The notes under the pieces were generated by a model. It ran no database searches, was not told the DNA's origin, and saw only the letters and a program-made list of their open reading frames with translations. DNA of 64,000 nucleotides from positions 372,001-436,000 of the forward strand of contig JAVKCG010000004.1 of NCBI GenBank assembly GCA_040222875.1, in the 5' to 3' direction. Positions 8,642 to 17,489 of the stretch are shown piece after piece. The first letter of the stretch is position 1; each line of letters starts with the position of its first letter. The position numbers were made by a program, and so were the translations under genes. This stretch comes from JAJCYL01 sp040222875. Lineage in GTDB: Bacteria > Bacteroidota > Bacteroidia > Cytophagales > Cyclobacteriaceae.

Positions 8642-10003
8642 CTAATATTGACGGTTCATCGGTACGGATATACCATTAATTCTTTGATATAGTGTTAGTG
8701 CATATGAATCCGTTAAACCCGAAACGAAATCAGTTACACATTGAATAACGCCATAAGGAGAATGCTGTTCTTTAATGGAAAGTTGAATAGATTCTGGCAA
8801 TAGCCGTAAAACACCTTTTTGTTTGCCTGTCAAGCTTTCAATGCGAGAAGTCTTGTTAAAAGCTGCCAGGCAAAATGCGGATAACAGTCCATCAAGAATG
8901 CTATATCCAGCGGCCTCCCTCTCAACAACCTGATCACATCTGTATATGCGGTTAATTGAAAGGCTCTCTATTTCATCTAAAATTTTCGCTGAAGATATTA
9001 TTGATGTCAGGGCTGAATCAAACTCACCAGTAAGTATTTCCGGTTCATTCTCAAGAAAAACTTCCGCTGATTCCTCGATAAGTCGGCTGATCGCCATCGC
9101 TCTGAGTACAGCCACTTTCTCATCTTTATCTTTAATTTTAGCAAGCTTCGCTGAATCAAATTTTTCACCGATAATCTCAGAAAAAAGCTCAATCGTTTCA
9201 TGAAGCGTTACGAGGCCAAGGCGGCAACCATCCTCAAAATCAATTATACTGTAGCAAATGTCGTCTGCTGCCTCTACCAAAAATGCCAATGGATGCCGGC
9301 ACCATACTTTATCAGAATCAGACAACTGCTTCAACCCCATATCTTTAGCCAGCTCAGCGTAAATGCCGATTTCAGATTGAAATAAACCGAACTTTTTGTG
9401 GCTCTTCCTGTTCGGGTCAACCTCGCCTATTAGCGATTCTCTTGGGTATTTTGTAAATGAGGCCAAAGCCGCAAAAGTCAATTTAAGGCCATTGCTCCCT
9501 TTTTTATTTAAAATCCTGAACCCTTGAGCATTGCCTTCAAATTTTATAAGGTCTGCCCATTCTTTTTCACTAAGTGCTGATTTGAACTCGTGGGCAACCG
9601 GGTTGTTTAGAAAAAAATCGGAAATTGCTGATTCGCCGGAATGACCAAATGGCGGGTTACCGAGATCATGTGCCAGCGAAGCCGACGCCACTATCGCCCC
9701 AAAGTCAAAAGGAGTAATACCCGCTTTTTGTAAAGGTTCTGATTTCCTTATGATTTCCTCTCCCACCCTTTTCCCAAGAGACCGACCAACGCTTGAAACT
9801 TCCAGGCTATGGGTGAGCCGGGTATGTACAAAATCATGCTCAGGCAAAGGAAATACTTGCGTTTTATCCTGAAGTCTTCTAAACGGATGTGAGAAAATTA
9901 TTCTGTCATAATCAACTTCAAAGGCACTTCTAAATTGATTTTGGGGAGTTCGGGAGTCACTTTCTCCAAACCTCTTAATTGATAATAACTGAAGCCATTC
10001 CAT
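8642..10003 (-). CDS. dgt: dGTPase (deoxyguanosine triphosphate triphosphohydrolase), HD family
   Basis: A 453-residue HD-domain enzyme that hydrolyses dNTPs to deoxynucleoside and triphosphate. The metal-binding HD residues are visible: HTRLTHSLEVSSVGRSLG (His at about 61 and 65), then ASLAHDLGNPPFGHSGE (HD pair at about 113-114) and the downstream AADDICYSIID Asp region. RRLQDKTQVFPLP before it is the usual N-terminal signature of this family. Length is near the family norm (about 440-505). It stands alone, with 52 bases to the SRPBCC gene upstream on the same strand and about 70 to the MMPL gene downstream. Confidence 0.93.
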   Translation of the reverse strand: MEWLQLLSIKRFGESDSRTPQNQFRSAFEVDYDRIIFSHPFRRLQDKTQVFPLPEHDFVHTRLTHSLEVSSVGRSLGKRVGEEIIRKSEPLQKAGITPFDFGAIVASASLAHDLGNPPFGHSGESAISDFFLNNPVAHEFKSALSEKEWADLIKFEGNAQGFRILNKKGSNGLKLTFAALASFTKYPRESLIGEVDPNRKSHKKFGLFQSEIGIYAELAKDMGLKQLSDSDKVWCRHPLAFLVEAADDICYSIIDFEDGCRLGLVTLHETIELFSEIIGEKFDSAKLAKIKDKDEKVAVLRAMAISRLIEESAEVFLENEPEILTGEFDSALTSIISSAKILDEIESLSINRIYRCDQVVEREAAGYSILDGLLSAFCLAAFNKTSRIESLTGKQKGVLRLLPESIQLSIKEQHSPYGVIQCVTDFVSGLTDSYALTLYQRINGISVPMNRQY

Positions 10004-10055
10004 TTGAGGCTTCGAAGATGACTAATTTCTTTTTCGTGTCAAAAAAGCCAAGGCC

Positions 10056-10508
10056 TCATCCAAACATTTCCTTCAATTTTTTCTTCCTATAATCAAAAAT
10101 TCCCGCGAGTTGCTTCTTCACTAAAAGAGTATTGGCAATTTTTCCAAAAATCCCAAAAGGGATGAGATAATGGACTATATCCTGAACTTCCACTCCTTTA
10201 GGATGCGGTTTAAAAAAATGCTGATGATGCCAGAATTTATAGGGGCCAAATCGTTGCTCATCAATAAAGAATTCTTTTTCCCTAACTTGGGTAATCTCCG
10301 TTGTCCATTTCAAGGTGATTCCCAAAAGTGGACGAACATTGTATCTAATAATCTGACCCGGGTACATAGGTTTATCTGTTCCCTCAAGAATTTCAAAACC
10401 CATATGATCTGGGGTAATGGTCTTTAGGTTTTCGGGTGACGAAAAGAACGCCCAGGCCTCTTCAATGGTAATAGGAACTATTTGTGTTTTATCAATTAAA
10501 TGCATCAA
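10056..10508 (-). CDS. SRPBCC-family ligand-binding protein
   Basis: A 150-residue single-domain protein of the START/Bet v1-like SRPBCC fold. N-terminal PITIEEAWAFFSSPENLKTITPDHMGFEI and the central WTTEITQVREKEFFIDEQRFGPYKFWHHQHFF followed by a C-terminal helix (LAGIFDYRKKKLKEMFG) match the group often annotated as polyketide cyclase or cell-division-inhibitor-like. No signal peptide is present, so it is cytoplasmic. Two adjacent ATG codons (10506-10508 and 10503-10505) could each start it. Ligand and role are unknown. Confidence 0.82.
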   Translation of the reverse strand: MMHLIDKTQIVPITIEEAWAFFSSPENLKTITPDHMGFEILEGTDKPMYPGQIIRYNVRPLLGITLKWTTEITQVREKEFFIDEQRFGPYKFWHHQHFFKPHPKGVEVQDIVHYLIPFGIFGKIANTLLVKKQLAGIFDYRKKKLKEMFG

Positions 10509-10683
10509 AGGAAATTTTAATTGAAACTATCAGTAGATGAAAGTGTTCGAAGATTTTTTATCGACACATAAAAGGCAGTTATCGAGAATTAACCTGTAGT
10601 TGTCGAATAATCAGAATGTCGCTTTAGAATGAGTACTAAATTGAACTTCAATATTTTGTGCGATAACAAAAACCAAATCACCA

Positions 10684-12177
10684 ATGAAAAAGCAAATTTA
10701 CTTAGCAGCTGCGCTTGTTATGATAATAACATCAGTGCAAGCACAAATGAAATGGGACTTTTTGTCCAGCCAGGCCGAAAAAATCGGCGACCACATCAAC
10801 ACATCGGCATATGACGAAATTATTCCGGTAATTGACCCGACTGGAGAATTACTTTACTTCTCCAGAAGAAACCATCCCGATAATGCAGGCGGTGCCGGCG
10901 ATAACGTCGACATCTGGTATGCAAGACGAAGCGGATCAGAATGGGGTGACGCTAAACACATGGAGGCCAAATTGAACAATGGAGGCTTTAACTTTATTAG
11001 CTCCACTTACGACTCATGGAAAAGGGTAATTGTAGGCGCTGTTTATCATGAGGATGGAAGGATGAGCTCAGGGCCTTCTGAAGCATCCTACAACGGTTCT
11101 GACTGGACCTGGCCAAGACCGCTTAACGTCCAGAATTGGTACAACAATAATCATCAGGTGAATTACCATTTAAGTTCTGATCAGAAATTAATGGTAATTG
11201 CAGCCGAGAGGGATGATTCAAAAGGCCAAAAAGATATTTATATAAGCGAAGACAAAGGAAGTTATTGGAGTGAGCCAGTTAATATGGGCAGCATGAACAC
11301 ATCTGCGGATGAAACAACTCCTTTCCTTAGTGCAGACGGTAACGTACTTTTCTTTTCCAGCAACAGGGATGGTGGCGAAGGATCTTATGACGTTTATGCG
11401 GTAATTAAGGAAGGAAGTGGCTGGTCAGAAGCCATTAACCTTGGCTCAAGCATAAATTCAAGTCAATCAGAGATGTATTTCAATATTCCGGTATCAGAAG
11501 ACTACGCTTATTTCACAAGAGGTGAGCTTCAAGGCAACGGAGATATCTACACTTTCAAATTGGTTGCTCCTGAAAAAGCGATCAATGAAGTAACCGTTAG
11601 TGGTGTTGTAACTGATGAAGTTACTGGTGAACCACTATCCGGTGCCAGGGTCGATCATGGCTCAGGTAATGTGACTGCTGATGCTCAGGGAAGATATTCT
11701 ATAACCTTGCCTGTTGGTAAAGATTATAATCTACAACCCCATGCTGATCATCACATTAGTAAAGCGTTCCCGCTAAGTATCCCTGCTAAGCCAGATTCTC
11801 CAAACATGGAAAAAAATATGGCTTTAGCGCCGGTTGAAGATGTAACAATTGCTTTGGACCATGTTTATTTTGACACTGGTAAAAGCACATTGAGGCCAGA
11901 ATCTTTTGAAGAACTTGACCAGGCCTATGAGCAACTGAAAAATTATGATGGTGTTACCATGACAGTTGAAGGGCACACAGACAATGTGGGAAATCGTCAA
12001 AACAATATTCAACTATCAGAAGACAGGGCCCACGCTGTAAGGGATTACTTAGTTGAAAAAGGACTTGACCCTGATTCTATTGATTATGCTGGTCATGGCC
12101 CAGACAATCCTAGGGCATCAAACGATACCCCTGACGGGCGCCAGCAAAACCGTAGGGTAGAGTTGACAATACATTAA
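10684..12177 (+). CDS. OmpA-family protein with PD40 propeller repeats
   Basis: A 497-residue exported protein. A signal peptide (about 1-20, ending VQAQ) is followed by a WD40-like PD40 beta-propeller (about 40-290) with motifs such as ETTPFLSADGNVLFFSSNRDGG and SEDYAYFTRGE. A carboxypeptidase-regulatory-like domain follows (about 300-375, VSGVVTDEVTGEPLSGARV). The C-terminal OmpA domain (about 385-497) has VYFDTGKSTLRPES, VEGHTDNVG and NRRVEL, with the Asp and Arg that bind peptidoglycan. This arrangement is common in Bacteroidota envelope proteins, some linked to type IX secretion. A strong terminator follows the stop codon. Confidence 0.92.
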   Translation: MKKQIYLAAALVMIITSVQAQMKWDFLSSQAEKIGDHINTSAYDEIIPVIDPTGELLYFSRRNHPDNAGGAGDNVDIWYARRSGSEWGDAKHMEAKLNNGGFNFISSTYDSWKRVIVGAVYHEDGRMSSGPSEASYNGSDWTWPRPLNVQNWYNNNHQVNYHLSSDQKLMVIAAERDDSKGQKDIYISEDKGSYWSEPVNMGSMNTSADETTPFLSADGNVLFFSSNRDGGEGSYDVYAVIKEGSGWSEAINLGSSINSSQSEMYFNIPVSEDYAYFTRGELQGNGDIYTFKLVAPEKAINEVTVSGVVTDEVTGEPLSGARVDHGSGNVTADAQGRYSITLPVGKDYNLQPHADHHISKAFPLSIPAKPDSPNMEKNMALAPVEDVTIALDHVYFDTGKSTLRPESFEELDQAYEQLKNYDGVTMTVEGHTDNVGNRQNNIQLSEDRAHAVRDYLVEKGLDPDSIDYAGHGPDNPRASNDTPDGRQQNRRVELTIH

Positions 12178-12206
12178 GAAATATTAGTTAAACAGGTAGC
12201 GATTGT

Positions 12207-12232
12207 AAAAGCCCCGATTTGTCGGGGCTTTT
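12207..12232 (+). terminator. Intrinsic terminator after the OmpA/PD40 gene
   Basis: AAAAGCCCCGA (12207-12217) pairs perfectly with TCGGGGCTTTT (12222-12232) across a TTTG loop. An open frame for the next gene extends back to 12219, inside this hairpin, which argues that translation starts later. Confidence 0.92.
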
Positions 12233-12296
12233 GCTTTTGAAAGGATGTTCAGATAATTTCAGAAACTTCAACATAATATTTGATGTTTTGATGGGC

Positions 12297-13040
12297 ATGA
12301 AGAAAATTGCATTACTTCTCTCTTTGGTTCTAATGCTTGAGTCAGCCAGAGCTCAGGTGTCTCACCAGTTGTTTGATGAAATTCTCAAAACTTATGTGAA
12401 TGAAAATGGATGGGTTGACTATAAAAAATTAAAGGCCAACCGGTCTCAACTCACCGAATATTTGAATGTCTTAAAGAATCATCATCCTGAAGAGACGTGG
12501 TCGAGAAATGAGAAACTTGCTTATTGGATCAACGCCTATAATGCCTTCACGCTAGAATTGATCGTAGAAAAATATCCCGTTGAAAGTATCAAGGATATAG
12601 GCAGTTGGCTGCAAATCCCATTTGTAAACACACCCTGGGATATCAAATTCATTGAAATTAGCGATGAAAAGTACGATCTCAATAATATAGAACATGACAT
12701 CCTTCGGGATGAACTGAATGAGCCAAGAATTCACTTTGCGATAGTCTGTGCATCTTATAGTTGCCCTAAGTTGAGCAGGGATGCCTTCGTTCCAGAAAAA
12801 ATTCAGGAGCAACTGGATGTGGCGGCAGTATCATTCTTAAATGACCCGAAACGGAACCAGATGGATAAGCAAAACCCAAAAGTGTCCAAAATATTCAGTT
12901 GGTTTGGCGGGGATTTTAAGAAAGAAACAAGCCTTATCGGGTACCTCAATAAATATTCTAATGTGAAGATTTCAGAAGGTGCTGATGTGGACTTTCTTGA
13001 TTACGACTGGCGATTAAACGATCAAGCTACTTTGGATTGA
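12297..13040 (+). CDS. DUF547 secreted protein
   Basis: A 247-residue protein beginning at the ATG at 12297, which opens a clear signal peptide (MKKIALLLSLVLMLESARAQ). Upstream in-frame codons reach back into the previous terminator and are rejected; ATG 12291 is a close alternative. The DUF547 domain is recognised by WSRNEKLAYWINAYNAFTL, LNNIEHDILR and HFAIVCASYSCPKLS, and the FSWFGGDF segment near the C terminus is also typical. The conserved Cys-Pro and His positions suggest an enzyme fold, but no activity is established. A palindromic repeat begins 15 bases after the stop codon. Confidence 0.9.
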   Translation: MKKIALLLSLVLMLESARAQVSHQLFDEILKTYVNENGWVDYKKLKANRSQLTEYLNVLKNHHPEETWSRNEKLAYWINAYNAFTLELIVEKYPVESIKDIGSWLQIPFVNTPWDIKFIEISDEKYDLNNIEHDILRDELNEPRIHFAIVCASYSCPKLSRDAFVPEKIQEQLDVAAVSFLNDPKRNQMDKQNPKVSKIFSWFGGDFKKETSLIGYLNKYSNVKISEGADVDFLDYDWRLNDQATLD

Positions 13041-13054
13041 GCACTCGTTTTTGC

Positions 13055-13195
13055 AGACGAGGCTTTCTCAAAAGCCGTCAAACAGCCTTTTTCTGAGGAA
13101 CCGAAGAATCTCCAAGATACTGGTAGATAGCTGCTTAAACGGTACGGATTCTTCGCTACGCTCTGAAAAAGGGGACTTTTGTGACAGCCTCGTCT
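13055..13195. repeat. Imperfect palindromic intergenic element, copy 1
   Basis: The ends AGACGAGGCT (13055-13064) and AGCCTCGTCT (13186-13195) are exact inverted repeats. Inside them CCTTTTTCTGAG (13086-13097) pairs with CTCTGAAAAAGG, and GAAGAATC (13103-13110) pairs with GATTCTTC (13147-13154). The right arm GATTC-TTCGCTACGCTCTGAA (13147-13167) recurs with a single mismatch at 38250-38270 in the second copy. It fills the space between the DUF547 and LOG genes. Confidence 0.75.
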
Positions 13196-13222
13196 ACTTC
13201 CAGCCATTGTATATTTATCCCT

Positions 13223-13804
13223 ATGAAATCCATTTGTGTGTTTTGTGGCTCCAGCAAGGGGACTAACCCAATCTTCGAGGAAAAGGCAGTTGAACTTGGA
13301 TCCGATCTAGCTTCTAGAAAAATTAACTTAGTTTATGGTGGTGGTAAGGTAGGGCTGATGGGTGCAATTGCCGATGCCTGCATGAGGCATGGGGGAAACG
13401 TAACTGGGATTATCCCAAAGTTTCTGGCCAAAAAGGAAATCGCTCACGATGGAATCACAAAAATGATTGTAGTTGAATCCATGCATCAGCGTAAGCTTAA
13501 AATGTCGCAATTGGCTGATGGCTTTATTATGATGCCCGGTGGTTATGGCACCCTCGAAGAGTTTTGTGAAATCTTGACCTGGATTCAACTCAATTTGGTA
13601 AGCAAACCACTTGGGATTTTAAATGTTGATGGTTATTACAACCCACTCTTGAAGCAATTCGAAGTGATGGCTGAAAATGGCCTACTTAAAAAATCTAACC
13701 TTGAGTTTTTTGTTTCGGCAACTGATGTAAGCCAACTACTTGATAAAATGGGAACACTTTCAACAAAAGTATCGTCGTTAAAAGATAAGTTTATCCACAC
13801 CTAA
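13223..13804 (+). CDS. LOG-family protein (nucleotide 5'-monophosphate phosphoribohydrolase)
   Basis: A 193-residue protein of the TIGR00730/LOG family. The ATG at 13223 begins MKSICVFCGSSKG, the standard N terminus; a longer frame to 13181 lies within the palindromic repeat and is rejected. Motifs are VYGGGKVGLMGAIADA (about 39-54), SMHQRKLKMSQLADGF, and the family signature PGGYGTLEEF (about 106-115) carrying the catalytic Glu. Known members release the base from cytokinin or purine monophosphates in the cytoplasm. The next gene starts two bases after its stop codon, so they share a transcript. Confidence 0.92.
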   Translation: MKSICVFCGSSKGTNPIFEEKAVELGSDLASRKINLVYGGGKVGLMGAIADACMRHGGNVTGIIPKFLAKKEIAHDGITKMIVVESMHQRKLKMSQLADGFIMMPGGYGTLEEFCEILTWIQLNLVSKPLGILNVDGYYNPLLKQFEVMAENGLLKKSNLEFFVSATDVSQLLDKMGTLSTKVSSLKDKFIHT

Positions 13805-13806
13805 CG

Positions 13807-14388
13807 ATGAAGAAACTACTCATTTCCGTCCTGCTGGTCTCTGGTTTCTCTGGTGCCGCTCAAATTGACATAGGAGTAAAAGGCGGATTGAATATCGCAA
13901 ACATCCGACAAGCTGGTAATATTGGTGGAGTGGGTTCAGGTTTTTATAATCCTCTTTTTACCCATCATATTGGGGTTTTCGGTAAACTTCCATTTTCAGA
14001 AAAAGCGTTCCTACAGCCTGAAATCAATTATTCCCGAAAGGGCTCAAAACCCCAAGACCAGATTGGGAACAGGTTTTCCCTTAACCTGAATTACTTCACA
14101 ATTCCGGTGCTTTTGGGTTTTCAATTCGATGATCTTTCCGTTCATTTTGGCCCACAAGTCGAGTTTCTAGCAGAATTCGAAGCACTTGATCAAGTCGAAG
14201 TCTCCCTAGCTGGAGGACTTCAGTATTACCTTTCTGACCAGACCCAGGTGGGTTTCCGGTTCATCCACGGTCTTTCACCCATTGGCAGCGCCTTCTTTAC
14301 CGATTCAACCGGCGCACCATCAGGGGGAGTAAAACTTTACAATTATTTAGTGCAATTGAGTATTTATCGAACACTGTGGAGTAAATAG
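13807..14388 (+). CDS. Outer-membrane beta-barrel protein (porin-like, OMP_b-brl_2 type)
   Basis: A 193-residue exported protein with a signal peptide (MKKLLISVLLVSGFSGAAQ). IDIGVKGGLNIANI after the cleavage site is the usual first strand of the Bacteroidota PorT-like beta-barrel family. Alternating hydrophobic strands follow (HHIGVFGKLPF, FLQPEINYSRKGS, YFTIPVLLGFQF, VHFGPQVEFLAEF), ending LVQLSIYRTLWSK, where the usual C-terminal aromatic is displaced by two residues. It begins two bases after the LOG gene. Its function is unknown; it is probably a small structural or transport barrel. Confidence 0.85.
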   Translation: MKKLLISVLLVSGFSGAAQIDIGVKGGLNIANIRQAGNIGGVGSGFYNPLFTHHIGVFGKLPFSEKAFLQPEINYSRKGSKPQDQIGNRFSLNLNYFTIPVLLGFQFDDLSVHFGPQVEFLAEFEALDQVEVSLAGGLQYYLSDQTQVGFRFIHGLSPIGSAFFTDSTGAPSGGVKLYNYLVQLSIYRTLWSK

Positions 14389-14452
14389 TCCAATTATCGG
14401 ATCAAATATTTGAACATTTAGTGAATGACTTAGTTCTTCTTAAAAATTAACC

Positions 14453-15328
14453 TTGAGTACCTATTCAATCAAAGACCTAGAACACCTCTCTGGTGTTAAG
14501 GCCCATACACTCAGGATATGGGAACAACGTTATAATTTATTCAAACCTCAGCGATCGGAAACCAACATAAGGTCTTATAGCGGTGAGGATCTGAAACTAC
14601 TGCTCAATGTCACCCTGCTCAAGGAAAACGGCTACAAAATATCGCATATAGCTAAAATGCCGCATCAACTGATAATGGCAGAAGTGGCTCAAATAAGTGA
14701 AAGAAATCTCAAGAAAGATGATCAGATAGCCGCCCTTACAGTTGCTATGTTGGACCTGGATGAACTGCGTTTTGAAAAGGTGATTTCTGCAAACATCTTG
14801 AAAAGAGGCCTTGAGCAGACCATGATCAACGTTGTATTTCCTTTTCTTGAAAGGATTGGTGTGCTTTGGATGACGGGTTCAATAGTGCCAGGGCAAGAAC
14901 ATTTCATTTCAAACTTGATCCGTCAAAAAATTATTGCTGCAATTGATGGGCAATTCATCAAGTATGATCCTTCGGCTACTAAATTTATTTTGTATTTACC
15001 TGAAGGGGAGCTACATGAAATGAGTTTGCTCTTTGCAGACTACCTTATTAGGTCAAGAGGAAAACGTTCCATTTACTTAGGGCAAGCCGTCCCCCTGGAG
15101 GATATCAAAACCGTTTGTGCCATTCATCAGCCTGATTATGTGCTGACGATAATTACCTCTTCACCCGGTGGTGATGATTTGGCGCCTTATTTAACTAAGC
15201 TGTGCAACATTATACCTGATGTCAAAATATTAGCCTCCGGCCATCAGGTAGTCAATGCCGCTGGTAATGTGCCATCCAACGTTCAAGTTCTTCAGAGAAC
15301 TGACTCCCTATTGAATCTAATCGAATAA
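14453..15328 (+). CDS. MerR-family regulator with cobalamin-binding photoreceptor domain (CarH/LitR type)
   Basis: A 291-residue regulator starting at a TTG; no in-frame ATG lies nearby upstream. Residues 1-70 are a MerR winged helix (YSIKDLEHLSGVKAHTLRIWEQRY). Residues 85-165 are the helical B12-binding cap with W139 followed by nine residues and then E149-H150, the W-x9-E-H signature of light-sensing CarH proteins. Residues 175-291 form the Rossmann cobalamin domain: the expected D/E-x-H-x-x-G reads ELHEMS (186-191), keeping the axial-ligand His188 but with Ser for Gly. Known relatives bind DNA as adenosylcobalamin tetramers in the dark and release it in light, inducing carotenoid genes. 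The adjacent crt genes support that role. Actual light response is inferred. Confidence 0.9.
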   Translation: MSTYSIKDLEHLSGVKAHTLRIWEQRYNLFKPQRSETNIRSYSGEDLKLLLNVTLLKENGYKISHIAKMPHQLIMAEVAQISERNLKKDDQIAALTVAMLDLDELRFEKVISANILKRGLEQTMINVVFPFLERIGVLWMTGSIVPGQEHFISNLIRQKIIAAIDGQFIKYDPSATKFILYLPEGELHEMSLLFADYLIRSRGKRSIYLGQAVPLEDIKTVCAIHQPDYVLTIITSSPGGDDLAPYLTKLCNIIPDVKILASGHQVVNAAGNVPSNVQVLQRTDSLLNLIE

Positions 15329-15478
15329 TTGTTTAATTAAGTTAATTTTTAATTAAACAATTACTTAAACTCATTATGATTTTTTGGCTAATTTAATAGA
15401 TCATGGAATCTATTTGTTTAACATATTATTGGTTTTGTTAAACTTTTTGTTTAACCTTACACCTTTATAGTTAAACAA
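15328..15478 (+). promoter_or_regulatory. Array of TTGTTTAA-type operator motifs ahead of the sigma/carotenoid operon
   Basis: The 157-base gap between the CarH-like gene and the ECF sigma gene holds repeated copies of one motif in both orientations. These are ATTGTTTAATTA (15328-15339) with its exact inverse TAATTAAACAAT (15350-15361), TTGTTTAAC (15414-15422), GTTAAAC (15437-15443), TTGTTTAAC (15447-15455) and GTTAAACAA (15470-15478). 15437-15443 and 15449-15455 form a perfect palindrome, as do 15447-15455 and 15470-15478. The arrangement fits multiple half-sites for the dimeric or tetrameric MerR-type regulator encoded just upstream. Binding is inferred. Confidence 0.7.
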
Positions 15479-15485
15479 ATTAAAT

Positions 15486-15998
15486 ATGACAGCTCTAGAA
15501 TTTAATCACACTATCGATGAAATGTCAAATGGCCTCAAGCCGTATGCGATTAAGCTGACCAAGGATATGGAAGAAGCTAAAGACCTTCTACAGGACACTA
15601 TATACAAGGCCATTAAGAACAAGGACAAATTCACAGATGGAACAAATCTCAAAGCCTGGTTATATACCATCATGAAAAATACTTTTATCACCAATTACCA
15701 GCGCATGGTTCGGCGTAACACCTTCATAGACTCGTCGGATAACCTGCATTACATCAATTCTTCTGACAGCTTGATTTCGAACCTGGCTTTTTCAATATTC
15801 ACGCGTGAGGATATTAATGATGCCGTTGAAGAACTCTCAGATGTTTACAAAACACCTTTTCTAATGTACTTTACAGGGTACAAGTATCACGAAATAGCAG
15901 ACCAATTAGACATACCAATTGGTACGGTCAAAAACAGGATTCATATTGCGAGAAAAGAGTTAAAAAACGCCCTGAAAACTTATAGCCACGTCAATTAA
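15486..15998 (+). CDS. ECF RNA polymerase sigma factor in the carotenoid operon
   Basis: A 170-residue sigma-70 family protein with region 2 (MEEAKDLLQDTIYKAIKN, then LKAWLYTIMKNTFITNYQR, about 28-80) and region 4 (VEELSDVYKTPFLMYFTGYKYHEIADQLDIP, followed by the IGTVKNRIHIARKEL recognition helix, about 115-160). Sigma region 3 is lacking, as in ECF factors. No anti-sigma gene is adjacent. The stop codon abuts the crtI start codon, so it heads the operon. The order B12-regulator, ECF sigma, crt genes parallels the LitR-LitS light-inducible system of actinomycetes, so this sigma factor may carry the light signal to other promoters; that is inference. Confidence 0.92.
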   Translation: MTALEFNHTIDEMSNGLKPYAIKLTKDMEEAKDLLQDTIYKAIKNKDKFTDGTNLKAWLYTIMKNTFITNYQRMVRRNTFIDSSDNLHYINSSDSLISNLAFSIFTREDINDAVEELSDVYKTPFLMYFTGYKYHEIADQLDIPIGTVKNRIHIARKELKNALKTYSHVN

Positions 15999-17489
15999 AT
16001 GTCAAAAAAGGTTGCGATAATCGGTTCGGGGTTTGCAGGACTTACAGCAGCTATCTCTTTGGCCGATAAAGGCTTCAAGGTTACCATAATAGAGAAAAAT
16101 CAAACCGTAGGCGGTAGGGCTAGAAAGTTCGAACAGAATGGTTTCACTTTTGATATGGGGCCCAGCTGGTATTGGATGCCAGATGTCTTTGAAAACTTCT
16201 TCAACAAATTTGGTAAGTCCAGTAGCGACTACTACGATCTTGTCCGGTTAGACCCATCTTACAGGGTCTTTTTTAGTGATAATGACTTTATAGATCTTCC
16301 AGCTAATTATGACAAATTAGGTCAACTGTTTGAAGAAATTGAGCCTGGGAGTTCAATTCGCCTCAATGAGTTTTTACGCCAGGCAGCTTATAAATACGAC
16401 GTAGGCATCAATGACCTGGTATTCAAACCTGGTAGGTCACTTTTGGAATTTGTTGATAAAAGGGTACTTGGTGGTGTTTTTAGGATGGATCTCTTCCAAT
16501 CGATGAGCAATCATATCCGCAAATTCTTTAAAAATGAAAGATTAATCCAGCTACTGGAATTCCCAGTTCTTTTTTTGGGGGCTACGCCTGAAAACACCCC
16601 TGCCTTGTATAGCCTTATGAATTATGCTGATATCAATTTGGGTACATGGTATCCGAAGGGAGGAATGCATAATGTTATTGAGGCTCTACATGCTTTGGCA
16701 ATCGAAAAAGGGGTATGTATCAAGACCAACCAGAGCGTGGTCAAACTTGAAGTTACTGACAGCAGGGTTTCCAGCGTCATTACATCCAATGACTCTTATG
16801 ATTTTGATATCGTAGTTGCCGGAGCAGATTACAATCACGTAGAACAGCATCTGTTAGAGCCACAATATAGGCAATACTCTGCCAAGTACTGGGAAAATCG
16901 TGACATGGCGCCCTCATCCCTTATTTTTTACCTGGGCATCAATAAAAAACTTAAAAACCTTTTACATCACAATCTTTTCTTTGATGAGGATTTTAAAGCT
17001 CACGCCAAAGAAATTTACGATAGTCCTCGGTGGCCTTCAAAGCCCCTTTTTTATGTTTCTGTAACCTCCAAAACAGATGACACAGTTGCCCCAAAAGGGG
17101 GAGAAAATGTTTTTATTCTAATGCCTATAGCCCCGGGTTTGGAAGATGATGAATCCATAAGAGATACTTATTACGAACTTTTAATAGATCGACTTGAACA
17201 CTTGACAAAGCAGCCAATCAAAGACCATGTAATAATGAAAAAAAGCTATTGCATTCGGGACTTTATTAAAGACTACAATGCTTTTAAAGGCAATGCCTAT
17301 GGTTTGGCCAACACCTTAAAGCAGACTGCTATTCTGAAACCTTCGATGAAGAGTAAGAAACTTAAAAACCTTTATTATGCCGGACAGTTAACTGTTCCCG
17401 GCCCAGGTGTTCCACCTTCCATAATTTCTGGTCAGGTGGTTGCTAACGAGGTCGAAAAAGACTTTTCCTTAACCAAACTATTTGCATAG
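15999..17489 (+). CDS. crtI: Phytoene desaturase (lycopene-forming type)
   Basis: A 496-residue FAD-dependent desaturase that converts phytoene to lycopene. The dinucleotide-binding fold is at the N terminus (VAIIGSGFAGLTAAISLADKGFKV, with GxGxxG at 10-15 and an acidic residue E34). GGRARKF and FDMGPSWYWMPDVFE follow. The C-terminal carotenoid-oxidoreductase signature is YYAGQLTVPGPGVPPSIISG. Length matches CrtI (about 490-500). It begins immediately after the sigma-factor stop codon and its own stop abuts the crtB start, so the three genes are one tightly coupled unit. The number of desaturation steps cannot be read from sequence, but a lycopene cyclase downstream implies lycopene as product. 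Confidence 0.95.
   Translation: MSKKVAIIGSGFAGLTAAISLADKGFKVTIIEKNQTVGGRARKFEQNGFTFDMGPSWYWMPDVFENFFNKFGKSSSDYYDLVRLDPSYRVFFSDNDFIDLPANYDKLGQLFEEIEPGSSIRLNEFLRQAAYKYDVGINDLVFKPGRSLLEFVDKRVLGGVFRMDLFQSMSNHIRKFFKNERLIQLLEFPVLFLGATPENTPALYSLMNYADINLGTWYPKGGMHNVIEALHALAIEKGVCIKTNQSVVKLEVTDSRVSSVITSNDSYDFDIVVAGADYNHVEQHLLEPQYRQYSAKYWENRDMAPSSLIFYLGINKKLKNLLHHNLFFDEDFKAHAKEIYDSPRWPSKPLFYVSVTSKTDDTVAPKGGENVFILMPIAPGLEDDESIRDTYYELLIDRLEHLTKQPIKDHVIMKKSYCIRDFIKDYNAFKGNAYGLANTLKQTAILKPSMKSKKLKNLYYAGQLTVPGPGVPPSIISGQVVANEVEKDFSLTKLFA

Noticed and set aside
12219..12296. Upstream extension of the DUF547 gene
   Set aside because: The extension begins inside the terminator hairpin of the previous gene; the signal peptide starts at 12297.
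15328..15478. Possible CRISPR-like array
   Set aside because: The repeats are 9-12 bases, irregularly spaced and in both orientations, so they are operator half-sites rather than CRISPR.
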